Assembly (NCBI RefSeq): GCF_000485595.1
Contig: NW_014577341.1
Span: 33,240-97,239, forward strand
Length of the DNA: 64,000 nucleotides
Source of the DNA: Priapulus caudatus
Taxonomy: Eukaryota > Priapulida > Priapulimorpha > Priapulimorphida > Priapulidae
Direction: 5' to 3'
The translations under genes were made by a program, and so were the position numbers. Below are positions 24,285-40,435 of the stretch, one piece after another (the stretch's first letter is position 1; each line of letters begins with the position of its first letter). The notes under the pieces are model-generated. The model saw nothing but the letters and a program-made list of their open reading frames with translations, was not told where the DNA came from and made no database searches.

Positions 24285-25381
24285 GTTATGTATAATTGTA
24301 GAAAAAGCCTTATTTTACCCACAAAATGACTTATTGGTCACAAGGTTTAAAGACATGTATAGATTTTGGTCGACCACCAAATAAACAAGTTAACTACTTA
24401 GACACACATGTAACACCTTTCACTTCTTGTGCTGCAGTGCGGTTAGGACTAAGATATGTGAATGCGACTAAATAAATGGATTCTTACACAAGTGAACATG
24501 AAAATTTATTTTCTATCTGGTGAGCAATCGCTAGTTCTTTCTGGGCTTTGGAATGTATCTTTTCCTCTTAAACATCCTATGCATGGGAACAAAAATATTA
24601 GGAAACCAATTTGGTATTGGGGAGGAGGCACTCATTTGTTTGGCTTTACTTTTGTCATAGAAGCTGTTTCCACCAGAGGAGTGTGATAAAGACGAATGTC
24701 CATTCAATGTCCACAAGAATAAATGTGTAATGCTGTGGCTGGACCGACCTATTTATTTACGTAATCACTAGAGACCCTATTATTCAAAACCACAAGAGAG
24801 TACATGTAAGAGTACATAAGTATTAAAAGTATTCATCTATTTATATACATTATATATACCTACTTTGAATATACAATCTGCTGTAAATGAGACAGTTGTA
24901 AAAACGTTGGGTACAGTCACATTGGAAAGACCGAAAGCATACAATATATACAATGGGTAACATAACAATTGGTCATATATGATTATCTAGTCATTTATGC
25001 ATTGCAGCAGATCCTATACTTAGTTGTTTCACTTACTGAGTACTTGGCATGTGTAAACATGATACACACATTGAGCAATGCGATTTGATGCAGGAAAACG
25101 CACCGGATGACGGCACAAACAAAAACGACATGCATAATGGCAGCAAGGACGTTTTTCTCGAGACTTCTGTGTTCACTCAGAAAACCAGAAGGCACACGTA
25201 GTTAGAGCAGTTGTCAGCCTTCTGCCCTTCACCCTTAGTGAGAACTTGGAGATCTCCAATAGACACATGAGATGACATCCAACGGGTTGTTTCACATCGC
25301 AGGAACGAAACCCATCCTTCCTCTTGCTGCATACGACTGGACAACTACTAATAGTAGACTATGCCAGCTTGCTACATCGCG
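24285..25381. other. Convergent intergenic region between RWD/RING gene and ACTR6
   Basis: Contains the ACTR6 3'UTR of unknown length (minus strand). The short frames are not protein-like, and no repeat is identified. Confidence 0.4.
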
Positions 25382-28300
25382 TTACACGTCAAACGTTTCG
25401 ATACAAATGTTTTGACCATGCTCCTCATACTGTTCCCTGGTGACAGACATCTTTTTGAAAGTGTTTTGCTCTCCGACCAGTGCCTTGCCACCCGTCCATG
25501 CGTACGTAATGGCACTGAAAAATGTGTGTGTAATAATTAATATTAATTATTGCGACTCGCTCACTGGTCGTTAGGGAACAGTAGGTTCACCTTAAAGCTC
25601 CAAGTCTTTTATATACTTGTTAACCAAGGCTGTTACCTAAACCATTCAGTTCATAGCTGTAATACAGAGTTATAAATGTTACAGTTAATGCGTAAAATCT
25701 CTAATGCATTTCATGTATTACTTCGTGATCTATCCTACTGCTTTTAATTTTTTTTTACATTTTTTCCATTAATTGGTAATAAACCAATTAATATTCTTTT
25801 GGAGAATACAAAAAACCTGTGTGTAACTTACTTTTCAGGACAGTGCACATTTACTTTGTAGTAATCCGGAGCAAGTGCTCTTACTTCCTTATACCTGAAG
25901 CGAAATAGCACTAATTATCATTCACTAATAAAATTAACAAAAGCTGCAGAGTGTCTGGGCTCATCTGAGGTCTGTTGCTACGGTTATAAACGTAACATTT
26001 AAGTCATGCGTAGTGACACCTATGTTAGGCGCAGATATGCAGATACGCAGTTGCGTACACATCATTTCAGCAACCTTCTGCATTCTGCATACCTCCCAAA
26101 TCCTATTGGTTGATACAAATCGCGTGCATGAAACTCCTGTTTTATGGTGCATTGTGACCCTAACCCTAACCCTATTAAAAAATAATAATAAATTATTGTT
26201 GTAAAAATTATTTGTTATTAAATTGTCGTAAATAAATAATGTAAATATTTGCGTTAATTGGAAAAAAATAGTTAAATGGATAAAGATAGAAAAATACACA
26301 AAAACAAGTAAATAATAAAAAATCTGATGGGATTCGATCCAAGGACCTTTGAGCCGTAATCCTGTGCTGTACCCGTTGGGCTATCCAGGCTGACTGGCTT
26401 TCTAGATTATGGATGTGCCATGAATATGAGAATGCTGACATCATTCAGGCAGTTCAGGAATCTATGTTTAACCCTCCTCTTGAGGGTCAAAAGGTTATCA
26501 GACACTTACTCTTCGCACGTCAGTGGAAAGCACATTTCATGGTCCTTTCAATAAAGTGATAAAAATGGCTAGTAGAGTCAGCGCTGAACAAACAAGTTTT
26601 TCACTCTGTCATTAGGCCATGTCCTCAGAAAATGTCTGATATCTGACCTTTCCCCCACTGTCCTTTGACCTGTGACCTCCAATTTCGCACTGGTGATGGG
26701 TTACCTGCCACCCATACTATCACCCTATACACCGAATATTAAGAGCATAGGTCGAGCCGTTAAGATTTGTGCCGCAATTCCGTATTTCCTCCTATACCTT
26801 AAGTTAAGGGGGAAATATTCCCCCTCCGTTTTCACATCTTGACCTTTGACCATTGACCCCCAAATTTGTCATCCCGAGTCCTTTTCATGATCCCCCCGAC
26901 GTCCCGAATATTGTGACCGTACGTCGAGCGGTTAAGATTTGTGCCCAACTGTTGACGGACGCACGGCCGGACGCATGGACGGACGGACAATCATGCGATT
27001 CTACAAGCTGCATCTGAATACGTCAGGTGAGCTAAAAACTAGGCAGTGTATTTAAATTTTAGTATCACAACTCCCTAACGACAACTATCCCAATTATAAC
27101 TAATGATTTGACACAAATTTATTAAAGGGATCCTTTACTCTAGGTTCTAGGGCCCTGGTACCCACAGGCACAGGGCCAGGTGGTGGTGGCACAGGGGGTA
27201 CCTGGGAAGCCTCTTAGCCAATTTAAAAAAAGTAGTGCTATATAATAATCAGCGGGTGATTCAGGCATCTCTATCGACATCGGCTTGATTGGAAAAATAC
27301 GCCGTGCGACTGCATTAATAAAACATAAACATGATGTCAAAATATTCATGACAATACATCAGTGTTGGTTCTTCATTTTGCTTATGGTGGGCGAAGGGGT
27401 ACCAGGAGATAGCGTAAACAAATTAGGGGTACGGGGAGTCTAAAAGGTTGGGAACCAATGTTCTAGGGTTATTTTCAGTTAATTTAGGTTAAAATTACGC
27501 TACATAAAAAGTTTCATGGTTCAATCACCATTAGAAATATTTTTTTTAATGTTTTAAAACTAACGACTACAGTTTGATTACAACGACGGTGGCGCCACTC
27601 AAAGCACACGATCTGAAAAGTTGCGCAAAATCACTTCAGCCAAGGGCTACAGACCGAGGGTGTTTCTTATTTATTAATTTAAAAGCAAAAGGATTGTAAT
27701 ATCTTATAAACGACATATAGTTTCAGTTATATTATGGATAAATTTGTCCTAAAATGAACATCGTTCGGTTAAATAGCATTTAGGTATAAATATAATTGCA
27801 CCTTTGTGATTAGCCCTCGGTCTGTAACGTGCAAAATATATTGGGAAATGCGCAACTTTTTCAGGGTGGCAGCACGGTCGCGGGTGTTAGGTATCTGGTA
27901 ACAAGTACGTGTGGGTATAGACGATTTGTTATACAGTAAGTACAGTTGTATGCAGTAAAATCCTAGAGTCTAGTATAAAACACTTGTGTTATATAACTAT
28001 GTATACTCACACTCTTTCCTGTATACCAGGGAAAAGCATGTTGCCTCCAGTCAGAACTATATTCATATACAAGTGTGGTTGCATCTCTGAAATTTTAAGC
28101 AATGTGATTTTAGGTAAGGATGACTAACATGATAAAATATTAAAACACAACCTGCTCTATGGTTAAATAATACACAAATGATGTCTATCGTTCTTATTGT
28201 GGATAATACAGGAAATCAGGATTACGCCAAAGCTACATTACAGATGATGTATTGACGTACTGGTAATCTCCTCAAAACGTTCTATTAATTACAGGTAACT

Positions 28301-31300
28301 TTTATATACGCACATTTTCTACATATAATATTACATTCTAGGCATTGTTGCTAGTTTATAGTTAGCACCACCCACTTTTTATTAGAAACAATTTAATTGA
28401 CAATAATAATGTAACAACAATAATACCTTCAGGGCATTGCTGTATAGATTGCACAATCAGTTCAGGAATACCCATCTGGTGGATACCAATGTCTGATGGG
28501 TGAAACAGAATCTCCGGAATGGTAAATCTCTCATTATTCATTCTTAGTATCTATGAAAACATTTAAAAAAAATTACCGTATGGAGTTGATAATTACTTTG
28601 CTCCTAAAGAATAGTTCAATATTCAAGCTAGGGTGTTCTCTTTTGCACTTGCTAATTGGCATGTTGCGCCACCTACTGGTGAGATAATTTCCTGTCACTT
28701 TTACAAAGAAACCAGAGCGAGAGTCAGGACAACTTGTCTTTAAACCATAGAACTAGCAATAATAAAGGTAAATACACACAACAATAGATCACCAGCCGCT
28801 AGCTACTTTGATTTCATTAATTGGCAAGGAACCAAAATTTAGTGTGCAGATGATGTACTTAAAAGACAGTAATGATGTATTATTGCCAATTAATACAGCA
28901 TTACCATACAACAATACTAGTATCCTAACATGGTATGAGAGTTTACCCACCTGCTCATGACCTTCCATTTTGCTCTCATCGTCTGCTGGTTTTGTATAGC
29001 CTCTCTTTATGTGGGCATAGTCTGGTAGCACGTAGTCTCTCATATTCGTGTTTGCCTTGCCTTTCTTCCTAATACCCCAAATACAATTGGTTATATTCCA
29101 TTTTGTGAGATAATGTTTACTAGATGTTGCACAGACCATGAATAATTTTAGCTGTATACATGAATATTCACATGCATTGCCACATTTTCATTAAGTCACA
29201 TAATAAAGAATGCGAGTTGTGATATCTTTAATTATTTCAAGCTTTTGTTTAAGCAATTTTTGATATACTTGGTCTAAAGTGTTTTTTTATTACTGTCACG
29301 TACTTTTCACCAATGTACACGCACATCAAAAGTACTACCTAGCAATTTCCATGTCCTTATAGAGCTCTAGACTGGCATAGCATACATCTTCTTTCACCTG
29401 ATTCATCACATATGTTTCATCCATCACATGTAGTTGTCTGAAAGAAGTGAATGATATGGGATATACATGTAACTTCACAACTGAAAAACGGGATATTTGA
29501 TTAAATAATATAATAAAAATTATAAGGAAAACAGGTAGGACCATTCAAGTATTTATTATTGATAGTAAATGAACTAAATGATTACATTTCAGTTTGACTC
29601 CTATATATTGTTAAAATAATCTACGTAATTACATGTAAATTAAGACCAATAATTAAGTAAATATAATTAATATACAAATATTCTTTAATTATGGATTACC
29701 GATAAGAGATCATTTCTTTCAGATGATTTGTCAGCATCTTGCCGCCAACCTCAATTCTGCATATAATAATATTGTTATTAGATCATATATATATATTATT
29801 GTACTGATAGTTATGTAGTGAACAAGTTGGTGCTGGTGTTGTTGTTGGTGGTTTTAGCAGTGGCAAAAGCAAAGGAAACATTGTACAATGAATCTGTACT
29901 GAATATATTGCTACCAGCATATTTATTGCTCTGCAACTTTATATACTAGGATTTGCCATCTATTCCCATAGTTTTTAAAACCATTCTAGGTAGATATACA
30001 CCTTGTTATAACTCCATATAAGTTACAAACTACAATGCGACAGATTGACAGTTATACCCCGAAAACATAGCAACATATGACTCTGGTCTCTAAATACCAT
30101 GACAGATGTTTTCACATACAGTACAATTACTATTTCACCTACCTATATACAGCTTTGACAATCTTTTTGCCACCACAGTAAGGTGCCACATGTGTAAAAG
30201 AATAGCCAGAGTCAACCACAAGACAACAAAGTCGCTTTAAATCTTCTTGTCGATTTTTAAAGGCACTCAATGTTCCGGCTGAAAGATTAATGGTTTGAAA
30301 TATCAATTATCTAACAAATTAATTTTCATAATAATGTACATTATATCACCCATGAGAAGTAATTATGGCTCCAGTCTACACACCATTGGTCCTGAGCAGT
30401 GACTTGAAATTGTACTCTTCAAAAAAGATTTCATTCATTGTCTCTTGAATTGACCCGAAGTTGAAGTATGGCTCTGTGATGACCATACCTGTATCTTTGA
30501 AACTTACCTAGAGGTACAACAATCATTTCATTAATACATTGGTTATTAAAACTACTAATATAATATTTATTTATTTATATTGCGCACGTTACATGCAAAT
30601 ATGTTCACGTGCGCATTACAAAGGCTGATTATAAAACAGCGGACTGTAACACAGTAAACACCCGCATAAAAGAACCCGTGATTTTCTGTTTCAGGGTGAA
30701 GTGGTTCTTATATATATGGTACATAGTGAGAAATCAGCATGAAGAAGTTCTTAAAGAGGTTCTTAATTTTCACGTAAAGAGGTTTCACATAAAATTTGTT
30801 ATCAAACAAATTTGAGACACTTAATTTGGTCACAATCTATTTTTCTTGATACCATCTTTGATGAAATGTCATGATATTTCTGTTTATCATATATATATAT
30901 TGAATTTTTGTTTATCTCACATGCAAAGTAAAATTTCATCAATTGTAACGTTATGATTATTACTAGTATTGCCAAAAAATTATGGAATAAGCTACCTAGT
31001 CATATTCGATGTGAAAAGTCGCTGGAATCTTTTAAACGCCTAGTCAAAACTCATCTATTTAACATTGCATTTAACACATAGACATTATATTTTTAGGTAT
31101 ACATTTGATTTGAGTTCTATTTATTGGAAATGTTATATGATTGTCATTTCTTAGGATCTATATTTTACAATGTTGCAGTCCGCTATGTTATAATCAGGAA
31201 ATGTTATAGGATTATCGTAATTTTAGTATCTATATTTTACAGTGCAGTAAACACCCGCATAAAAGAACCCGTGATTTTGTTTACTTACATTTAATAAGTC

Positions 31301-34300
31301 TTTTCCAAAGATAAAATCCCATACTTCTCTTTCCACATCCCAGTTCACCAAGAAACCCTGCACAAGATAATTGTTTATTAGCTGGCCAACGTAGATGTGG
31401 ATTAGTATAGACAATGGTAGTGCAGCTGTATATCTGCATAGAGCAGCTCAAAACTGTTACTACATATATATACACTTTTCAGCATTAATTTCTGCAGCTT
31501 ATTTCATTATTCATAATTATAATATTATATAATTAACCATTTATGTGTAACAATGTTAACATCATACCTTCTGGAATGGCAGGAGGTAGTAAAGTCCTGA
31601 ATAATCTTTGCAGTCATCCAGCTGGCTTGCTATGAACGCCCTTTTCCTTTCATTTTTTGCTTTTGCTTTATAGTTGGCAACAACTCTGGAATTAATACAC
31701 AAAATAGAGTTGAGCAGTGAGCAGTGAGGAGGCAGAGGAAGTGGGGACTCAAAGGAGGGGGGGCAGAAAGATGGGTTTATATCCTTTCATAACTGTGAAA
31801 TAATATGACTTATAAGTTATATACTGACTATATCGTAGTAGAGTACATCTACATCTACATCTATATGGTTACGTCGATCTGTCACTCTTGATAATTACTC
31901 AACGGTAGCATCAAATTATAAAAAATTACAAGGCACAATGGCCTCGCAGTACTACTACTAGTAGCACTTGTTGTTGCCTCAGCACAGACTCATCATGCCA
32001 TGATCCTGGCATGGGCCTGGCTATCAACACCATGGCCGCGGGCCGCTGTGGCAACCAATGGCAATGCTATTATTGCACTATGTACAGCTACTGCTAGGGA
32101 GAGCTTAAGGCCAAGACACACTGCAGTGACAGCGACCGACCGTAATGACAAACAACTGTTCAGAAAATTTGAAACTATTGTTTCCTATGAGCCATTGCAC
32201 ACTGACGCGACGACGACCGGCGACAACCTCGACGACAAAAATATTTAGGAACGTTTCTATTTTCCAGCAACAGTCGCGCGCGACACTTTACAAATAGCCA
32301 ATCGCAGCCATTTCCATCGGCACGTGACATTACAATTACGTCATAAATAACCAATAATGCTAGCCAGGGGCCCGTTGTCAGAAACATCGTAAAGTTAATT
32401 CTAAAGTTAATGCTACGATAACACTTACGACTAATGCTAATGTTGCGAGACTAGCGTTGACAGAAACACATCGCAGCTATTAGAAAACTTACGATAACAG
32501 GAACTTCATCACAAGGCTGCTGATTGGATGAGAATCAATCACAAAATTCAAATTCATACACATTTATTGTACATCACAGTAATTTATGCATATTATGATG
32601 ACTAACCACATATAAATAATATTTGATGAAAAACGACGAGGTCATGAATTAATTCTGCACAACAAGACAAATTCTCACACTGTAACACGAGACGCGAGAA
32701 TCGTGGCAAGCGTGGAAAACCTTTAGAACAAGAGAACAAATGCCATACGCCATTTGTAAATGTATATTGTTTTGTTTTATTAGCGGTAAATAATTAATGA
32801 TTTTGACGTGTTTTTCAAGAAAAACACACATTTTATTTATTATTATAAAATATAATATCACTATAATTGTAATTCGTAGTGTAAATGTGTTATTTTCAAC
32901 TTTATATTAAAGTTACGAGAGGGTCTGAGCTCTCGTAATGTTATGAGGATATTTGCGACGATTTTTCGTTCTCGTAACCTTACGATGTTTCTGTCAACGG
33001 TTTACGAGTGGAAGTTAATGGTAAGACTAATGTTGCGACTAATTTTGTTTCTGACAACGGCCCCCAAGACGTAGACTGGTCTCTGGCGCTAAACTCGTGC
33101 CGCATGTCACAAACAATGGTGCCGCGAACCAGTCTAACCAAAGCGGTCAAGCTGTATCAAGCAACGGTCACTGTATGACACAGTACGTACGTTGTACGTA
33201 CAGTACATGATAATTTGCTGCGTATATTTTACTTTATTATCTTATCCTTATACCTAGAGAGTTTTTGCAGCCTATTAAATTTAAAAGTAGCAGCGGGAGT
33301 TTTGGCCGTTTGCTCATGTGATGATGTGTACCACTGTGGCGAGTGCTGGGTGAATTTGGACCTAACGTCGGTCGCTGTCCCTGCAGTGTACTTTTGTCGT
33401 TTGTCGTTACGGTCGGTCGCTGTCACTGCAGTGTGTCTTGACCTTTAGCCCGACTCGGCTGCGAGAATAACATCGTCAATACACAGTCTTTCGATGTATA
33501 GCCAGGCCGTTTCTTGGACTTGAGGCTCCACTAACAAGCATTGACACTGACAGTACGGACAGTCACACTGTCACTGTAACACTGTACACACTGTACTGAG
33601 ACTTAGACTAGTACTAGTAGTAGTAGTAGAGCTCGTAGGGTCTATGTCCCCCTGACCTCTGATTGACCTGGCTCGTTTAGCTATTTCTGACTAACCCTAA
33701 CCCTAACCCTATATATATATTACATATTATATATATATATATTAGTCAGAAATAGCTAAACGAGCCAGGTCAAACAGAGGTCAGAGGGACATATACCTTA
33801 TCTGCAGTAGTAGAGGTAGAGCTAAACTTTGTCCGCACGCAGACGTTATAACTCCGCTTTGCTAATCTGAGGGTGCGGGTTTAACGTCTGCAGTCACCCT
33901 TGTAAAAAATTTGCAATTTTTGTTGTGGGCATTGGATTGGTGAATCGAGTAGCACTGAGAGCGTGACGGGGGTATATCCAACCCAAAATATCAAGTACAG
34001 ACCTTCTGTTTGTCAATATCGCTTTCCGAAGACTTTATCTCCGTTTCAGAACTTTGTTTTCATGCAATAATTCATCCTAGTAAGAGTAACTTCGATATTT
34101 TTGGCCATCTTGGACGGATTTTTCGATCGTCCAATGAAATTCACTTCCGGTAGTTTAGGTTTCACTCAGAAATAATTAAGGCTGACATCTCTGTCAGCTT
34201 AATGCTGACGTCTCTGTACACGATGGATGCTGACAAGGTAAAACAACTCTATGGCAATATTGCCAAGGAAAAGAAGTTCGACTTTACTCTGAAATCTGAG

Positions 34301-35703
34301 CAAATTGGTGTTTCGATGTACTACCATGTTACCTGTTGAACATCGGGAATAGCCGAAGTAACCGGAAGTGATTTTCATTGGTTGACAAATGTGAATGAAG
34401 ACAGACCATTTTGTTTGGATGTTTATATTTACCATTAGGTAAACAACTTGATATATTCTTATGGTGTGGCCGCTACCATGACATCATAGCGTGCATGCAC
34501 GTAGAGAGGCCTAAATGATTCAAGCTCAGATTAAAGCAAGTTCCACGCAATAAGATTGTATATATCGGGCGCATATATTACTTATAAATATAAGTGCCAC
34601 CTCCAAACTGGACTTTCCGTGATTGAGATAGACAAGGCCGCAGACCCCATTACTTACAGGCACTTGAAGCGTTTCAATAAAATATAATGCTAAATAAATA
34701 CGAAATCTATTCAAGTAAAACTACCAAAGTCTTAAAGCTGCACATGCGCATCCAAACGCTAATTTCTCCAGTACTAGACTAGCAAATACTTCGTGTCATG
34801 CATAATCACACTACCTTATGACAAAATAAACTCTAGTTCCTCCCATTTCATTGCGCGTTGTCTTATAAAAGGCATTTGAAAATACCTCCAATGTTGTTCA
34901 AATTCTCCGATGTTGTTGACACTTTCGCGTTGCTCTGCCAAGCAACCGTGGAGCGGTGCTGCGGTACAGCGGTACGGGTGTAGCAAAGAGAAAAACATGT
35001 GACATCACCTAACCGATTCTTGGCGAAATTGTTTGGCAAACAATTTAGCGTTGGCGCCAGATTACCAGATTTTGCACCTCTTTCTTGTGGGTTTTAAGAA
35101 AACGAGCACTGAAATGGGAGAAACTATAGTTTATTTTGCCATAAGCATGACACGAAGTATTTGCTAGTCTAGTACTGGAGAAATTAGCGTTATGATGCGC
35201 ATAGTGTGGCTTTAATGTTTCTATAGACTAGGGCCTAGCCTAACCCAACCAGGCTGTGTGACTGACGTCAATATACATTCGGTATTCTAACCCTAGCAAT
35301 ACCGTTTCTTGGAGCTAGGCCTAGCCCTCTCTTTCATCTATTATTGCCGACAATTTCCTATAAAAAACGTGTCAGTGTGCAGCGGCAGCCAGCGTTTGTA
35401 GTGAATAGATTTCGTATTTATTTAGCATAATCCCATTATATTTTATTGAAACGCTCCAAGTGCTGTGCCATTAGGTCTACTCATTTGCTGGGGTCTGCGT
35501 CGGCTCGGACAAAGCTAAACTAAACCTAGAAACAAGGTTAAGTACAGCGTACTACAACAACGCTTTACAACTTACGTTACTGCATTAATACCTGGCTAGC
35601 TCTAGACTCAAATTAATAAAAAATCAAGATACCTTGACTCGTTATCGGTTGAAAATCCCACTTTAGCGGTATAAGCACCGTTATCTAGAATAACAGCAGC
35701 CAT
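25382..35703 (-). CDS. ACTR6: Actin-related protein 6, 12 exons
   Basis: Exons, 5' to 3' on the minus strand: 35633-35703, 31568-31685, 31289-31357, 30384-30507, 30143-30278, 29700-29756, 29339-29437, 28951-29068, 28427-28550, 28011-28086, 25832-25894 and 25382-25514. All are GT-AG and sum to 1188 nt, 395 residues, against 396 in vertebrates. Clear blocks are [38 protein letters not shown], the nucleotide-binding [51 protein letters not shown] and the C-terminal [21 protein letters not shown]6 is a nuclear subunit of SWR1/SRCAP-type remodelling complexes that deposit histone H2A.Z. Introns 1, 3 and 10 hold most of the mobile DNA. It shares a 97-bp upstream region with RPL36A, transcribed away from it. 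Confidence 0.96.
26156..26176. repeat. Short telomere-like CCCTAA run
   Basis: Three CCCTAA-type units in ACTR6 intron 10. They match the common animal telomere motif (TTAGGG)n but are too short to indicate a chromosome end. Confidence 0.5.
26325..26395 (-). repeat. tRNA-derived SINE or tRNA pseudogene
   Basis: On the minus strand there is an A-box-like TAGCCCAACGGG (26372-26383) and a B-box-like GGATCGAATCC (26330-26340) at tRNA-like spacing, followed by a T run. The stems are imperfect and no clean anticodon arm can be assigned, so it is more likely a tRNA-derived retroposon head than a working tRNA. Confidence 0.5.
26465..27037 (+). repeat. Dispersed repeat C, long copy (ACTR6 intron 10)
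   Basis: Carries the hairpin word TTTAACCCTCCTCTTGAGGG at its left, GACCTTTGAC-type tracts, the CGTACGTCGAGCGGTTAAG block, a (GACG)n stretch and the end GTGAGCTAA. Partial copies lie at 15.7-15.9 kb (inverted) and 21.6-21.87 kb. Non-coding; class unknown. Confidence 0.75.
27127..27975. mobile_element. TIR element, family D, copy 2, interrupted
   Basis: Reverse-oriented match of 20203-20835, from GGGATCCTTTACTCTAGG to CCTAGAGTCTAG. Divided by the insertion at 27153-27459. Confidence 0.72.
27153..27459. mobile_element. hAT-like insertion inside family D element
   Basis: Flanked by GTTCTAGGG at 27144-27152 and again at 27460-27468. The homologous copy at 20.2-20.8 kb has a single CTAGGTTCTAGGGTTATTTT, so the insertion is confirmed by an empty site. 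The right end complements to ATTGGTTCCCAACCTTTT, a typical hAT terminus; the left end is diverged. No coding capacity. Confidence 0.8.
30968..31081 (+). mobile_element. C-terminal remnant of a LINE reverse-transcriptase ORF
   Basis: Translating 30968-31081 gives [20 protein letters not shown], then [13 protein letters not shown]-stop. The LWN-LP-IR-SL-FK-LK-LF pattern is the standard C-terminus of many non-LTR retrotransposon ORF2 proteins. Only about 37 residues remain, so it is a heavily 5'-truncated copy in ACTR6 intron 3. A 35-bp direct repeat (about 30650-30685 and 31243-31277, beginning ACAGTAAACACCCGC) surrounds it. Confidence 0.72.
32108..33444. mobile_element. Long-TIR element with TTA duplication (ACTR6 intron 1)
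   Basis: Ends AGGCCAAGACACACTGCAG and CTGCAGTGTGTCTTGACCT are inverted complements with one mismatch, continuing through GTGACAGCGACCGACCGTAA. TTA lies immediately outside at 32105-32107 and 33445-33447, a duplication typical of PIF/Harbinger elements. A second partial copy of the right terminus lies at 33360-33395. The interior contains another foldback (32367-33065). Confidence 0.8.
32367..33065. mobile_element. Nested foldback with CCCGTTGTCAGAAACA ends
   Basis: GGGGCCCGTTGTCAGAAACA at the left is mirrored by TGTTTCTGACAACGGCCCCC at the right. A second internal mirrored word, GACAGAAACACATCG / GATGTTTCTGTCAACGG, lies farther in. It sits within the 32108-33444 element. Confidence 0.72.
33637..33798. 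mobile_element. Foldback, family E, copy 1, with telomere-like loop
   Basis: Arms of about 50 bp (GACCTGGCTCGTTTAGC and its complement) surround a loop containing three CCCTAA units and a (TA)n tract. The left end AGGGTCTATGTCCCC is shared with 36432-36720. Confidence 0.75.
34223..34339 (+). pseudogene. Possible truncated helicase N-terminus
   Basis: A 38-codon frame starts [20 protein letters not shown] followed by FTLKSEQ, then loses similarity and stops. The F-x-LK-x-EQ pattern resembles the region just before the ATP-binding loop in RecQ-like helicases, sometimes found in transposon-associated genes. Too short to be sure; sequence after 34310 does not continue into a helicase motif. Confidence 0.25.
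34637..35510. mobile_element. Large foldback near the ACTR6 start (intron 1)
   Basis: Two nested pairs of arms are visible: 34637-34720 with 35399-35510 (word CGTTTCAATAAAATATAATG) and 34735-34855 with 35112-35215 (word CTAGTCTAGTACTGGAGAAA). Each arm differs by small changes. Non-coding. Confidence 0.72.
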
Positions 35704-35800
35704 GTTGACGCTTTGGCATGCCCTCTGTGCAGTGCGATTTTAACCAATCAGGTGTGAGCGATTTTTGTGTGCGGACCTCTCTTCGGTCAGGAACAGCAAG
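35704..35800. promoter_or_regulatory. 97-bp bidirectional promoter, ACTR6 / RPL36A
   Basis: The whole interval between the two divergent ATG codons. It holds a CCAAT box (35744-35748, in AACCAATCAGG) and a TOP-like tract CCTCTCTTC (35776-35784) leading into the RPL36A start. No TATA box is seen. Both 5'UTRs must be very short. Confidence 0.75.
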
Positions 35801-40244
<4,444 letters not shown>

Positions 40245-40435
40245 TTTCTGTATAAAAGTTCGCCATAATAATTAAAAAAAAATTAAAAACATTTTGTTAT
40301 TTTTGATATTTTTCATTTAATTGAACAGAGTACAGTTTCTGTGGTTGTCAGTATTTGCATTAGTTCCACCCAAATGACAAATCTGGAATTCATCTACTTA
40401 TATCAGGTGTTAATAATGACAAATTATTTGTCATT

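Noticed and set aside
33692-33712. CCCTAA run considered as a telomere
   Set aside because: Only three units within a hairpin loop, surrounded by genes.
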